Below, in pieces: positions 12,760-22,733 of a stretch of 64,000 nucleotides of DNA. Position numbers and translations under genes: made by a program. Origin of the DNA: Xiphias gladius (Eukaryota; Chordata; Actinopteri; Istiophoriformes; Xiphiidae); NCBI RefSeq assembly GCF_016859285.1, contig NC_053404.1:17715605-17779604 (forward strand), in the 5' to 3' direction. The number at the start of each line of letters is the position of its first letter. The stretch's first letter is position 1. Below the pieces are notes generated by a model that searched no databases, was not told the origin of the DNA, and was given only the letters and a program-made list of their open reading frames with translations.

Positions 12760-14405
12760 GTCCCCGCGAGACAGTGGAGTCCTTTGACTGAGGAAAAAGT
12801 GCAGACAACCGAAGAAGAGCCTGCAATAGAGGAATATTTCCACAAATGTATATGCATAGGGTTTTTGTTTTGTTTTGTTTTTTCTAATATGCATTAAATG
12901 GTTTGAGCAAGTCTGGTAGTTGCGGTACATTGTCTTGTATTGGTTTGGCAAGGTGTTTCACTGGAATAAAATATAAATACAGTATATGTTGAAAACAGCT
13001 ACACTATACAGTGAATGTATGCATATACAGGTATGCACTGGTATAAAACCTGCAGGTATAAAGTACGAGAATACACAAATTCACAAAAACACAAGCATCT
13101 GAACCTTTATCTGCAAATCTACACAGCAACATAGTCTTAAACTGCTGTTTCTTTTTTTTTTTTCTTTTTTTTTTTGAGGCATGTACTATTTCACTAAACG
13201 GTAATATTTTACATAAACCTTTTTTTTTTGTGGCATTTTAAATAAATCCATACAATAGCTGGTGATAATTCCATGGTGTGAATTTTACCAGAAAAATGTA
13301 CAAATATATGCATGTTATATGAGAGGGTGTGGACGGGGGCCACGGACAAAAAAAAAAAATCACTATGAAGTCGGTTTAAAAGATGGTTTGGGAACCTCAA
13401 GTGAAGATATGATAAACATACAACCCCCCTTCCAGTCCAGAAGGTGGCAGCAGCAACAGTGTATGTGATAATGCACATACAGTATGTTGGCTTCCTCTTT
13501 AAGGAGAAGGATAAACGTCAACCATGATGTTGTGCATAGAGGCTTTTAGGGGCTGCAGGCCACTTCAGGTGTTGTTTTGAATGTTGAGTTGACAATGAAG
13601 GATGTAATCCATGTTACCTAAAACTTCTCAAAATTGCAATTTCCTGTATGCGCAATTGCTCGCAGTGTTTGCTCGCAGACACTCTAGGTCCTTCTTCTTA
13701 TCTAGATGGGAGCTAATTCACTGCCCCCTCTCCTGGGTCGAGATGACAAGACGACAAGGCTCCTGAAATCAGGAGAGCACCAAGCCGAGGAGTGACAACA
13801 CCCTCGAAGACAGGGGGAAATTAATTCAGAAAAAAAAAAAATATATATGTATGTCTGCATGAAAATGACTTTTGACAACATCTTTCTGTGAGATATTACA
13901 CACTCTCCTCTTATCAGATCCAACCTGCTCTTTCAGCTTTACATCTTTCCCATCAGGTTTGAACTGATGAGTGGAGCGGCGCCAAATGTTTGACCTGTCT
14001 TCTTCTTCTTTTTTTTTCAATCATAACATCAAGCGAAATAGTCAGTGGTCCTGCCAGGAAACGCAGCGATACATGTGCCGAGACACCTCGGAAAACCAGA
14101 ATCATTTCTTCTGCTTTACACTGTGAAACTTGTCTTAGCCAGCACGAGATAGTTGAATGAGAGATGAAAGGTAGTAGCGTTTTGATTATTAATGTTAAGC
14201 TTCCTTTGACTTGAGTTCATTATTCATACACTTCCTCTAATGGCATGATATTGGTTCTGCTTTCAAGAAAGAAAAAAAACACATATTGTACATTATAGAG
14301 AAACTATTATTATTATTATTACAGGAAATTTCGAGACAGCTTATATGAGCATAATTCATTTTGTCAACAGAGCATTTATGAAGCCTGTGTGTTAAATCAG
14401 GGCTT
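12760..14405. other. Intergenic DNA between impa1 and the bst1-like gene, left part
   Basis: The stretch is AT-rich, with poly-T runs at about 13150-13176 and 13220-13230 and a CAG-rich patch (13439-13460). No exon joins to a recognisable protein and no strong repeat family was identified. Confidence 0.4.
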
Positions 14406-14720
14406 TTGAATTTGCTTTCCTACGCGCTTGCCGTTTCACGAGCCTTGTTCTTTGAGGTCCCATTCAGAGGCTTAACCCCGGAGCATTTTCTGTCAACGAG
14501 CTCCAGCAGCCCCATGGAGACGCTCTGTTCCTCCTGGGCCCCGAGCGCTGACGACGAAATTAGCTCTAGGAGCACGAAGGCGCCGTCTCACCCTTACCGT
14601 CTCGCAGATCTCACCTCGGGCGAGGCCCCTTTTTCCTCCCAAGGAGGTGGCGGGAAAAATTCAAAATCATTTTCTATCAGCACTCAATGCGATGTCTGGC
14701 AGCAGTTAGGCAGACATTCA
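14406..14720. other. Unique, moderately GC-rich block; possible conserved non-coding element
   Basis: This block differs from the surrounding AT-rich DNA: mixed composition, no repeat words in common with the rest of the window, and an open frame (14406-14771) without any recognisable domain. Regulatory conservation is a guess that only a cross-species alignment could support. Confidence 0.25.
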
Positions 14721-15059
14721 GTCCAGTTCCTCCGACCTAGAGTCGTGGGGGTACTTCTTTTGTTTGTTTGATTTGTTTTCTTTTTGTTTTATGCTTTGAG
14801 AGAAGTCGGTGGATTGAGAGTGACATTCAGCCTGTCACAGGAGAGTAATTGGAGGGCATTTTTCTGTATAATTGGCGACCAACAGCATACATTGACACAT
14901 ATCTGAGGTCTCTCTTGGGTCCTCCCTACAAGCCCTTTGTGGATACTGCATCCTGTGTATTAACACAAAACAAAAGTAAAAATAGAGCAGATGAAAAGTG
15001 TCATTCACACTTTCACAGTAACAGTCCGCAGTAAGCTGTGATCTCTCTTGTTTAGAGAG

Positions 15060-15650
15060 GAGACAACAGTGTCCCAAGCCGAAGCCCGAGTTTAAAACCG
15101 AATGTCATGATGTGTGGGGGGCCCGACGTCTTAACGACGGGGGGGGGGGGGCAGACTAACGGAAGCAAATGCAGAATCACGGGGTAAAACGAAAAGACAG
15201 AACCCGCGAAACTAAGCCGGGAGAGAGTAGGCTTCGTCTATGAGCCGGCAACCCGTGCGGTACAAGACACTTCCTGGAAATAAAGCGAGGTTGACTCGGC
15301 CACGGATGAAGCGTTCGATCCGCCGCTCAGCCGCATCCGCCGGTTGGAAAGTACTCGGATCCCCCCGTTTCTTAAGTAAAAGCGGCGGTACCGCAGTGGG
15401 ACAACGCGCAGGACCCTTGCACACAAAGAAGTACACAAACTGAGAATGAAAGTCTTGTAAAATGTACTATTTTCAGACTGTTTTAGTATCTTTAAAAGCG
15501 CCAACGGCGAAGAATGGAGAGAAGCAGTCGCAGGGTTGCGCTACGGGGTTGACCCGCGAGGAGTAGCGAATCGGGCCGGTAGCGCGGACGAGCCGCAGAC
15601 CCCCCCCCCCCCCAGCGGGCGTCTGCGGCATTGCAGGTAGGCTCACGCGA
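15060..15650. other. CpG-rich stretch without a recognised gene
   Basis: CpG dinucleotides are dense from about 15110 to 15640, and G and C homopolymers occur (about 15140-15151 and 15600-15613). Short open frames exist on both strands but none resembles a known protein or has convincing splice links. It lies about 1.1 kb upstream of the first bst1-like exon, so a distal promoter or CpG island is possible. Confidence 0.4.
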
Positions 15651-15869
15651 AATCCGGCACTAGCAAAGAGCAGATAACGCCAGAAAATAAGAGGCAGACA
15701 GTCTTTTTTTTATAAAGATGAAAATGGCCTCGAAGCAGCACGTTTCACGTTCCCATTGCCACCAAAACTTTCCGTTTCCCGCTACCTTATGAAGTGACAT
15801 GTGCTTTCTTCAAAAATAATACTGGAGGCTCATTTTTGAGACATAAGCATTTCCCTCTGAACGGAGTTT

Positions 15870-16300
15870 CATATCACTATTGACTGTGTCCAATAACGCA
15901 AACAACAACGGAGATATTTCTTCCTCTGGCCCCCTGGCGCCATGTTTCAGGGAACAGCTCACACTCTGTTGCGGGTAGATTCTTAATGGTGCCATAATGG
16001 GAGTCATGTGGATCTTTTTTTTTTTTTTTTTTTGCAGCAGGAGGCTGGAAAAAAAACAAACAACAAAAAAAAAAAAAAATGTCTCTGCGGGTTGGTGAGG
16101 AGCTGTGTTTGTCAACCTATGAAGGGCAGCCTTTCTCGGGCATGTCAGCCATTAGCCCCGGGAGGAGGGCATACATCACATCACACCGCGGCGGGACTCA
16201 AGTTTGGCCAGAAAGCGTTTCCCATTACGGCCATGGAGCCATTTGTTGCAATCCAAACTTCTGCAAGGATAATGGTGAGCATTTACTTTTCGAAGTTTAT
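15870..16300. other. Unique block upstream of the bst1-like gene; no gene recognised
   Basis: Unique mixed-composition sequence interrupted by poly-T/poly-A at about 16015-16079. The open frame at 16079-16315 has no recognisable domain. Several TAAT/ATTA-containing words occur, for example around 16225-16275. It could be a promoter-proximal regulatory region of the bst1-like gene, but nothing proves it. Confidence 0.25.
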
Positions 16301-16480
16301 TCAGACAATTACTAAAAACTGGGCATGTGTACCTATTTATTCACATGAAATTTAATGATAGCATGTGCTATCCAATGCAATGGGGGGAAAAATGTGTATT
16401 TTTTGTGTATGTCCTTGAAATGCTAGAAGGTTTGTTGTTGTCTAAGGGTCAGTCATCATCATTTCTTACATTTGTTACAA

Positions 16481-16489
16481 TGTGTGTGC

Positions 16490-16530
<41 letters not shown>
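16481..16530. repeat. (TG)n microsatellite
   Basis: About 50 bp of TG dinucleotides, slightly interrupted at the left by GC, followed by a G-rich run. Confidence 0.95.
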
Positions 16531-16532
<2 letters not shown>

Positions 16533-16745
16533 GTGGGGGGGGACAGTCACACGCCACAAGATAATTAGATTTCAGTTAATCACAAAGAAGACAACACACA
16601 CCCTGTGTGCTGCCGGGAAAGTACCTGCTGGCCTGGAGTCAAATCCAAAACTGATGGAATTTTTTTTGTTTGTTTTACTTATTTTTTTTGGATGATCTAC
16701 GCATATTTATTGTGGAGCAATGAGGCGGCCCGGGGTCTCACCATC

Positions 16746-19700
16746 ATGACCTCCACTAGGACACTTGGGACCTTCGTAATGATCAACGTGACTATATGTA
16801 AGTAATTCCTTGTGACAATTCCGCATTTTTTTTTTTCTCCTTCTTTTGATATACCACACCCAAAAGTGAAAGATAATGTCTTCTTTCTTCCGTCATTGTG
16901 TCCTTTTCAAAGGGTTTATTCTGCTTCAGCTCTACGGTCAACTGACAGCGCAGCTTGGCACAACTCCCAACATTAAGCACATTGTGATCGGAAGGTGTTA
17001 CAGTTACATCGCTCTAGTTGACCCCAGCTCAAGGTAATGTACGGTGCAGCGATTTGCGCCCGTGTCACAACATTTCCAATCTTGAGTGGGACCCCATTTG
17101 CAAATCTTGACGACTCCAGATGAAATTTCACGTCCCGACTCTAGCTTTAACACCAACGACTTGAGCCTCAGAGGCTTGAAGGACTTGACTTTCCTCCTAA
17201 TGTCCAAAGCCAAAGAATTTTGGCCGGAGCCAGCAGCTCATTAAGAGTCCTGTGTGGAAGCCACATGAAGGGGCAGTAACACACGCTTTGATGTGATCCT
17301 GAATCAGATTTTTGTTTTATGCGCCTCTGTGGAAAGAAAGAAACTGAGTCAGAGATGGTAGTATGAAAAAGATATTTTATTTAATGGGAAATTCTAGGTT
17401 ATTTCCATTCGTGTCTAGTTATAGTACAGTTGATCACTTTTGTTGTATCTCAAGGGGTGATAAACTGTGCCTACATTTTTAAATGACATTGAGTTCAGCC
17501 TCATTTAGGCCTTGAAACCCAAAAATTAGTTCTTGGGCTCTGACTTGGGAATTGAGTATCTACATACAGTCTGATGACTCTCCCCACCCCTGGCATACAT
17601 GCACCAGAAACATTAGGATTGCAATTTACAATTATTTTCATGATTGAATAATCCACTGGTTATTTTCCTGATGGGTCGATTAAACACTTGGTCTATAAAA
17701 TGTCTGAAAATGGTTAAAAAAAAAAAATAAAATAAAAAAAAGTCCATCCCAGTGACATCTGTAAATCTGTAAATCTGTAAATATCTTGTTTTGTCCAAAC
17801 AACCCAAAGGTATTAAGTTTACAGTTGCGGTGAAGTAAACCAGCAAATATTCACAACTGAGAAGCTGAGGCATTTTTCTTGGGGAAAAAAAAAAAAAAAA
17901 AGTTTCAAAATGATTAACAGAAAACTAAAAAAAAAACAAACAAACTAAAAACTAGTCTAAAAAACATCATCTTTATCTGTAGGTATGACTGTGAGGAGAT
18001 CTGGAGACAGTTTGAGGAGGCGGTTGTGGGTCAGTCTTCTTGTAATGTGACGGTGGAGGATTATCACCAGATGTTTTATGCAATGCCACAAACGTGGCCG
18101 TGTGATAGGGTGAGCAAGATCGACATTTTAGCTCCGCAATTGGACACGTGTCCATCATTTTTAAACGATACCTCATTGGATTTAAAAAATGTTTGAGTTA
18201 CAATTTGCCCTCTTACTTCTTAGTTCCTCTTCTGGAGTAAAACCCGGGCACTGATGCACAGCTATGCGGCGGCTCGTCGCCACTTCTGGACGCTGGAGGA
18301 CACGCTGGTTGGCTTCATGTTCAATGACCTCGTCTGGTGTGGACAAGAGGAAGACCACGGTAGTCCTTTTATCGTGTGTTCAAGACCGAGGCATTTAAAA
18401 GAGGTCAAAACACTAAAAGTGTAAAGAACAGTCGCAGTGAGGAGAGATTAACCTGCCAACTGCATTTTGAATGTTATCAAGGTCATGACGCTCTGCTATG
18501 TAACCGATAGCTGTGAATGTGACTCACAGGTCTTGATTTCAGCTCTTGTCCGGAGTGGTCGGCGTGTAGGAATCATCCGGTGTATTCCTTGTGGAGGCAA
18601 GCGTCCCAGAATGTGAGTTTAATGTCCAGACCGCGGGACAGTCGCATCGCCACTCTTCACGCACGGCTGTGCGGTTTATTATTCATTTGCAGCCTACTGT
18701 TCCGAAACCGGTTTTGAAATATTGCTCTCCTGTGAATCTCCTCATTCGTTCATTAGTTTGCAGAAATGGCATGTGGCAACATCACTGTATTACTGAATGG
18801 CTCCATTGTCAGCGCCTTCAACAGGAAAAGGTGAAAAAAAAAAGAAAAATGAATGAAGCAAATATGTTGCTGTTTGTGTTTGTTGAATATGTAACAAATA
18901 ATCTGTGTTTTTAATCTCACAGCATGTTTGGAAGTGTTGAACTGGACAGCCTGAATCCACAAAGGGTGGATTATGTCAACATCAAGGTGGTGACCAATCT
19001 TGAGGGACCATATATGTGAGGATAAAAACAGCTGACACTTTGTAAAAATGTAACATAAAGTTATAGTCAGATAAAAACGGTGGCATTTTCTACGTCTCCC
19101 TCTATAAAGGGCTTTTGAGTTATGACCAATGACTTTTTCATGGTTGATAAATGATTTTCATACTAATACTTTACAGACTGGTTATAAGCCATTAAGAAGA
19201 GCAACAATGGGGTTGCCAGGTTTTGAAAAATCCCTCTGCTCTTGTCTTTTCTGCTCCTAAATTCATCACGAGAACCCACTAATGGTCCACTTCTGGAAAA
19301 AAACCTGCAGGATCAAACTCCATTCTTTACTTTATTGATAATGAGCAACTGCATAAGTGAATAACTAAAGCTTAAAACCCGGAGGTATCTATGAATACAT
19401 TTTCGACATTTATGACTGCACTATCTTGGAACGACAAGGCTATATCTTGTTGAGTGCAGGCGTAATGACAATTCAGTTGGATCGAATTGAATTATTACCA
19501 AAAAGAAAGGACGTTTTATCAGAGCCAGGCAGCCCAAAGGTTGTTCTTTTTCATAAACAACATTCATAAATGTTCATTTGTTACAGCTTATAAAACCTCT
19601 GACTTAAAGGACGACTTACCAAAAAAGTTGTATCCATAAATGAGTTTACAGTTCATGGCCCTTGTTTTTCTCTTCTACAGAGAATCATGTAGTCATGGAT

Positions 19701-20267
19701 CCATTGTAGACCTGATCCAAATCCTCCAGTCCCGAGGGTTCCGCTGGACTTGCACGGACAACGACCAGTGAGTGACATCCAAGACCTCCAAATTAAATGC
19801 TAAAACACGCTGATTGAACATGACCTCTAGAATGACACATGGAAGCGTTTTCTGACCTGGCGCCCCACTTATATATGTGACTTTGTTTTTTCCAAAACTT
19901 CCAAAACAAATCAACATAAATCCATTATATGACGTGACAGCACTGTTGTTAAGGTTCGGTTACGTTTAGGGAAGGATCATGATCAGATACTGTTGCTCTT
20001 TCTTGATAGGGCATCCTGTTGACGCCTCACTCAGATACACGTTTCGATAAATAGACAGATAGGCGGACGTGTAGAGTGTTAGAATTGATACAGATCTTGT
20101 TCTTGTCCTTGTAATGAACTTCCTGATGAAAGCACCCCGGAGTAAGAGAAACCATTTATCTCCACAGGACCCTGATGATCCTTCAGTGTATCCAGGACCC
20201 CAAACAGTCATCCTGCCGGACATGTGCAAACAGCCTGTTACACAGAAAGAGCCTCACGTCAGACTGA
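16746..20267 (+). CDS. bst1: BST1/CD157-like ADP-ribosyl cyclase (complete, about 290 aa)
   Basis: An NAD+ glycohydrolase/ADP-ribosyl cyclase of the CD38/CD157 family, which makes ADP-ribose and cyclic ADP-ribose outside the cytosol. Exons: 16746-16797, 16913-17033, 17983-18109, 18224-18359, 18530-18612, 18757-18830, 18923-19015, 19681-19767 and 20168-20267 (873 nt, phases close). The equivalents of CD38 catalytic residues are present: Trp in FLFWSKT, Glu/Asp in TLEDTLVGF and NDLVWC, Trp in VYSLWRQ, and Glu in MFGSVEL. The ESCSHGS and LQSRGFRW-C segment resembles BST1 more than CD38. The N-terminus has a hydrophobic stretch (about residues 8-24) fitting a signal peptide or signal anchor. An alternative one-exon start at ATG 16876 also stays in frame and gives 285 aa. 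The C-terminus is hydrophilic, without the GPI-attachment tail usual for BST1. Confidence 0.85.
17610..17885 (-). repeat. Percomorph interspersed repeat, family R2, reverse copy in bst1-like intron
   Basis: In minus-strand reading it contains 'cagcttctcagttgtgaata', 'tttggacaaaacaagatat' and 'cattttatagaccaagtg', in the same order as the plus-strand R2 copies. It ends in the unique intron 11 nt before a poly-A run. A short 'tctgtaaa' triplication occurs at about 17759-17780. Confidence 0.65.
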
Positions 20268-20353
20268 ATCACCTACACTTTTTTTTTTTTTTTTTTTTTT
20301 TTGTAGTCTGATATCGTTATTTTGCAGTCGTACACTCAGTGAAGGTGGATTTA

Positions 20354-20392
20354 AATAAACATGATTTCAATGTAAATTCATATGCGAATAAA
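20354..20392 (+). terminator. Poly(A) signals for the bst1-like gene
   Basis: Two AATAAA hexamers at 20354-20359 and 20387-20392 lie 87 and 120 nt after the TGA stop (20265-20267), following a poly-T run. Either would give a short 3' UTR. Confidence 0.6.
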
Positions 20393-21800
20393 AGAATAAC
20401 CTGAGACCCTGATTACTGACATCTTTAGATGCGGGTCAAGAAACGGGCTATTCAAAAGACTTAAAGCAGAGTGTTTTCTTTATACCCCGTACTTTTCATC
20501 GATCCATTTCAGGTCTACGCATAAAGCCTCTTGGAGTGCGTTTATGTTCTTACTGCCCTGCTGGTTTGAGCACATTTAGCTGAAGTTTATTTAGAAAAAT
20601 TCACCACATGAGACAAAAATCCGCTATATTTTTACAGAGAGTCCAGTCTTATTAAAGAGCTTCCCTAAGTCAAAATCAAGATGATTTCAATTAAATGACC
20701 ACACGGTAAATTAGTGACCAGAAATTCTAGCACCAAAAAAAAAATGCACACGTCACTTAATGGCATTGGTCAAATGGGGGTCCAGCAGCTCATTTTCGGG
20801 GCCCGATAGCAGGTTAATCCAGCCATGTCTGACACACCCCTCAGTGTTTAACAAAGGTCACAGCCCCTCAACGTCTCATGTAATCCAATCTTTTTTTTTT
20901 TTTTTTTTTTTACAATACGTAGATACTCATCTTATCAAAGCCACTGGAGTTTGATTTGAACCATAAAATACTTGTGATTACACATTTAGGAGACATGGAG
21001 GCCCTGTTTGCTGGAATGGTTAACCTCTGTATTTGGCCCTCCGGCTTGTACGCAAAGGTCTGTGGCTATTCCATGACCTTTGAATTACAGCGCACAGGCA
21101 TCTTTTAAAAGCCGATTAGCAATTAATTGCATGAACTATACCCATCTACTGTAGCAACTCCTTGGTTTAAGTATCTGTCATTAACCTACTTACTCTGGGG
21201 GATATAAAAAAAGAGCAAGAGCAGACAAGTTTAAAAAAAAAAACTTAAAGTCAGGAGAAAGGCAAAAATTTGTGAACGGCTTGAGGAAAGACAGGGTTCC
21301 AAACTTGCACCACAACTTTCTGAGCGATGTCCACACTGAGGTGCAGTGCAGTCTGGTGGAGGTCCCTGTGTAGCTGCCACTGAGGACACTTAGGTTGTGT
21401 CCGCAATATTTTTGAAATAAAGAATGAAAACTCAACACATAGTGGATATATTGTAGACTGATTCCATTAGGTTTAGACCTAACATGTTTCAATCTAACTA
21501 ATTTAGGTCAATAAAAATAGACCATATTTATATACTTGAATTTTTATTGCCAAATCGAATTAATTAAAACATTAGACATGTTTTTTTTTTTTTGTTAGTC
21601 AAGCTGCTTTTTTTGTTTTGGGGTGACGGGGGTACAGTGGGTGGAGCAGAGGCATTATTTTGTATATTTATTCATTCATTCATTCATGTTTTATTTATTT
21701 ATTCATTGAAAGTGTTTTCTAAAATCCAGGATAGGACCCTGCTTGTGTCAGACTGTCGCCGCTCATTCCGCAGGGGTGAATGAAAGGTAAAATTGAAAAA
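20393..21800. other. Intergenic DNA, no gene recognised
   Basis: Mostly AT-rich unique sequence with a poly-T run at about 20891-20910 and a (CATT)n patch at about 21670-21690. Short open frames only. I see no family resemblance. Confidence 0.4.
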
Positions 21801-22030
21801 GTAGGACGTCGGTGAAAGTAGAAGTATTCAGATTATTTACTCAAGTAAAAGCACCAATACCCTCGCTATAAAAATAGCCCATTACAAGTAAAAGTACTGC
21901 ATTCAAAATTTTACACAGTAGAAGTACAGAGGTATGTGCAGCAAAATGTACTTAAAATACCAAAAGTAAAAGTACCCATTATGCAGATGCGTGCTCTGGT
22001 ATTAATGATACATTTACATGCAAGTAGTAC
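21800..22030 (+). repeat. Interspersed repeat, family R3 (AAGTAAAAGTAC type), half copy
   Basis: Recurrent AAGTAAAAGTAC-like words, 'attacaagtaaaagtactgc' and 'gcagcaaaatgtacttaaaa', mark a repeat I know as very common in percomorph genomes. Related sequence recurs at 22262-22500 and 35810-36085. Only one half of the element seems to be present here. Confidence 0.65.
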
Positions 22031-22261
22031 CATTTCATATAGGTTATTGTTTAGCCTATATAGGTTGTTTACAATGAATCACATTTTATTAACCAATGAT
22101 ATGTTTTAGTTGTAAAAAAAAATTTTAATCTGAATTTCTGGCTAACTAGTGACAATAGCTGCTAAATAAAGGTTGTGTGGAGGAAATAAAAAATAGAGTG
22201 GGCCTGATGGAAATATTCAAGTTAAGCACAAGAAGCTCAAGACTTTACTTAAATACAGCCT

Positions 22262-22500
22262 TTAAGCATGTCATGTCACCAGTGGTGGAAAGTGACTGAG
22301 TACATTTACTGTTTTACTTATACTTAAGTACTGTACCTAAGTACAATTTCGAGACCCTTGTACTTCACTTGAGTGTTCTGCTTCTGACTCACTACGTTAC
22401 GGCGGTAAAAGTCACTGTGCATTGTCATGAGATGCGCCACACTTTTGGTAAAAGTACATTGTGCTGCTTTGAAGTGTGTAGTTTTACTCGGGTACACTTA
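22262..22500 (+). repeat. Interspersed repeat, family R3, copy abutting the cd38 promoter
   Basis: It begins with the typical terminus 'ccagtggtggaaagtgactg', continues with 'gagtacatttactgttttac' and 'cttaagtactgtacctaagt', and decays towards 22500. The GC-rich cd38 5' region follows within about 50 bp, so the repeat may contribute to the cd38 promoter or 5' UTR. Confidence 0.6.
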
Positions 22501-22539
22501 CGGGGGAAGGAACTCTTATTTTGTCACTGGACTTGCCAC

Positions 22540-22733
22540 CGCTGCCCCGAGGTCTCGATGCGATCCTCCACCGGCCCCCCGCCACGAGCGGACTGGGGGG
22601 CTCCCGATTGGAGCGCCGGCGCACCCGCGCACGCACCCACGCGCACACGCACAAGCGCGCGCGCGCGTCGGCGCACTTCGGACTGCCACCTCCCAGACGC
22701 TGGGTTATTCTTTTCCAATCGAAGGACGTTGGA
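22540..22733 (+). promoter_or_regulatory. CpG-rich 5' region of cd38
   Basis: About 190 bp of very GC- and CpG-rich sequence, including a GCGC/ACGC alternating tract around 22625-22672, lies immediately upstream of the cd38 ATG. It is probably the core promoter plus 5' UTR. No TATA box is seen near it. The frames that stay open across this region are a composition effect. Confidence 0.5.

Noticed and set aside
15212-15504. Minus-strand frames in the CpG-rich patch as a possible small gene
   Set aside because: No recognisable domain, no plausible splice partners, and both strands are equally open.
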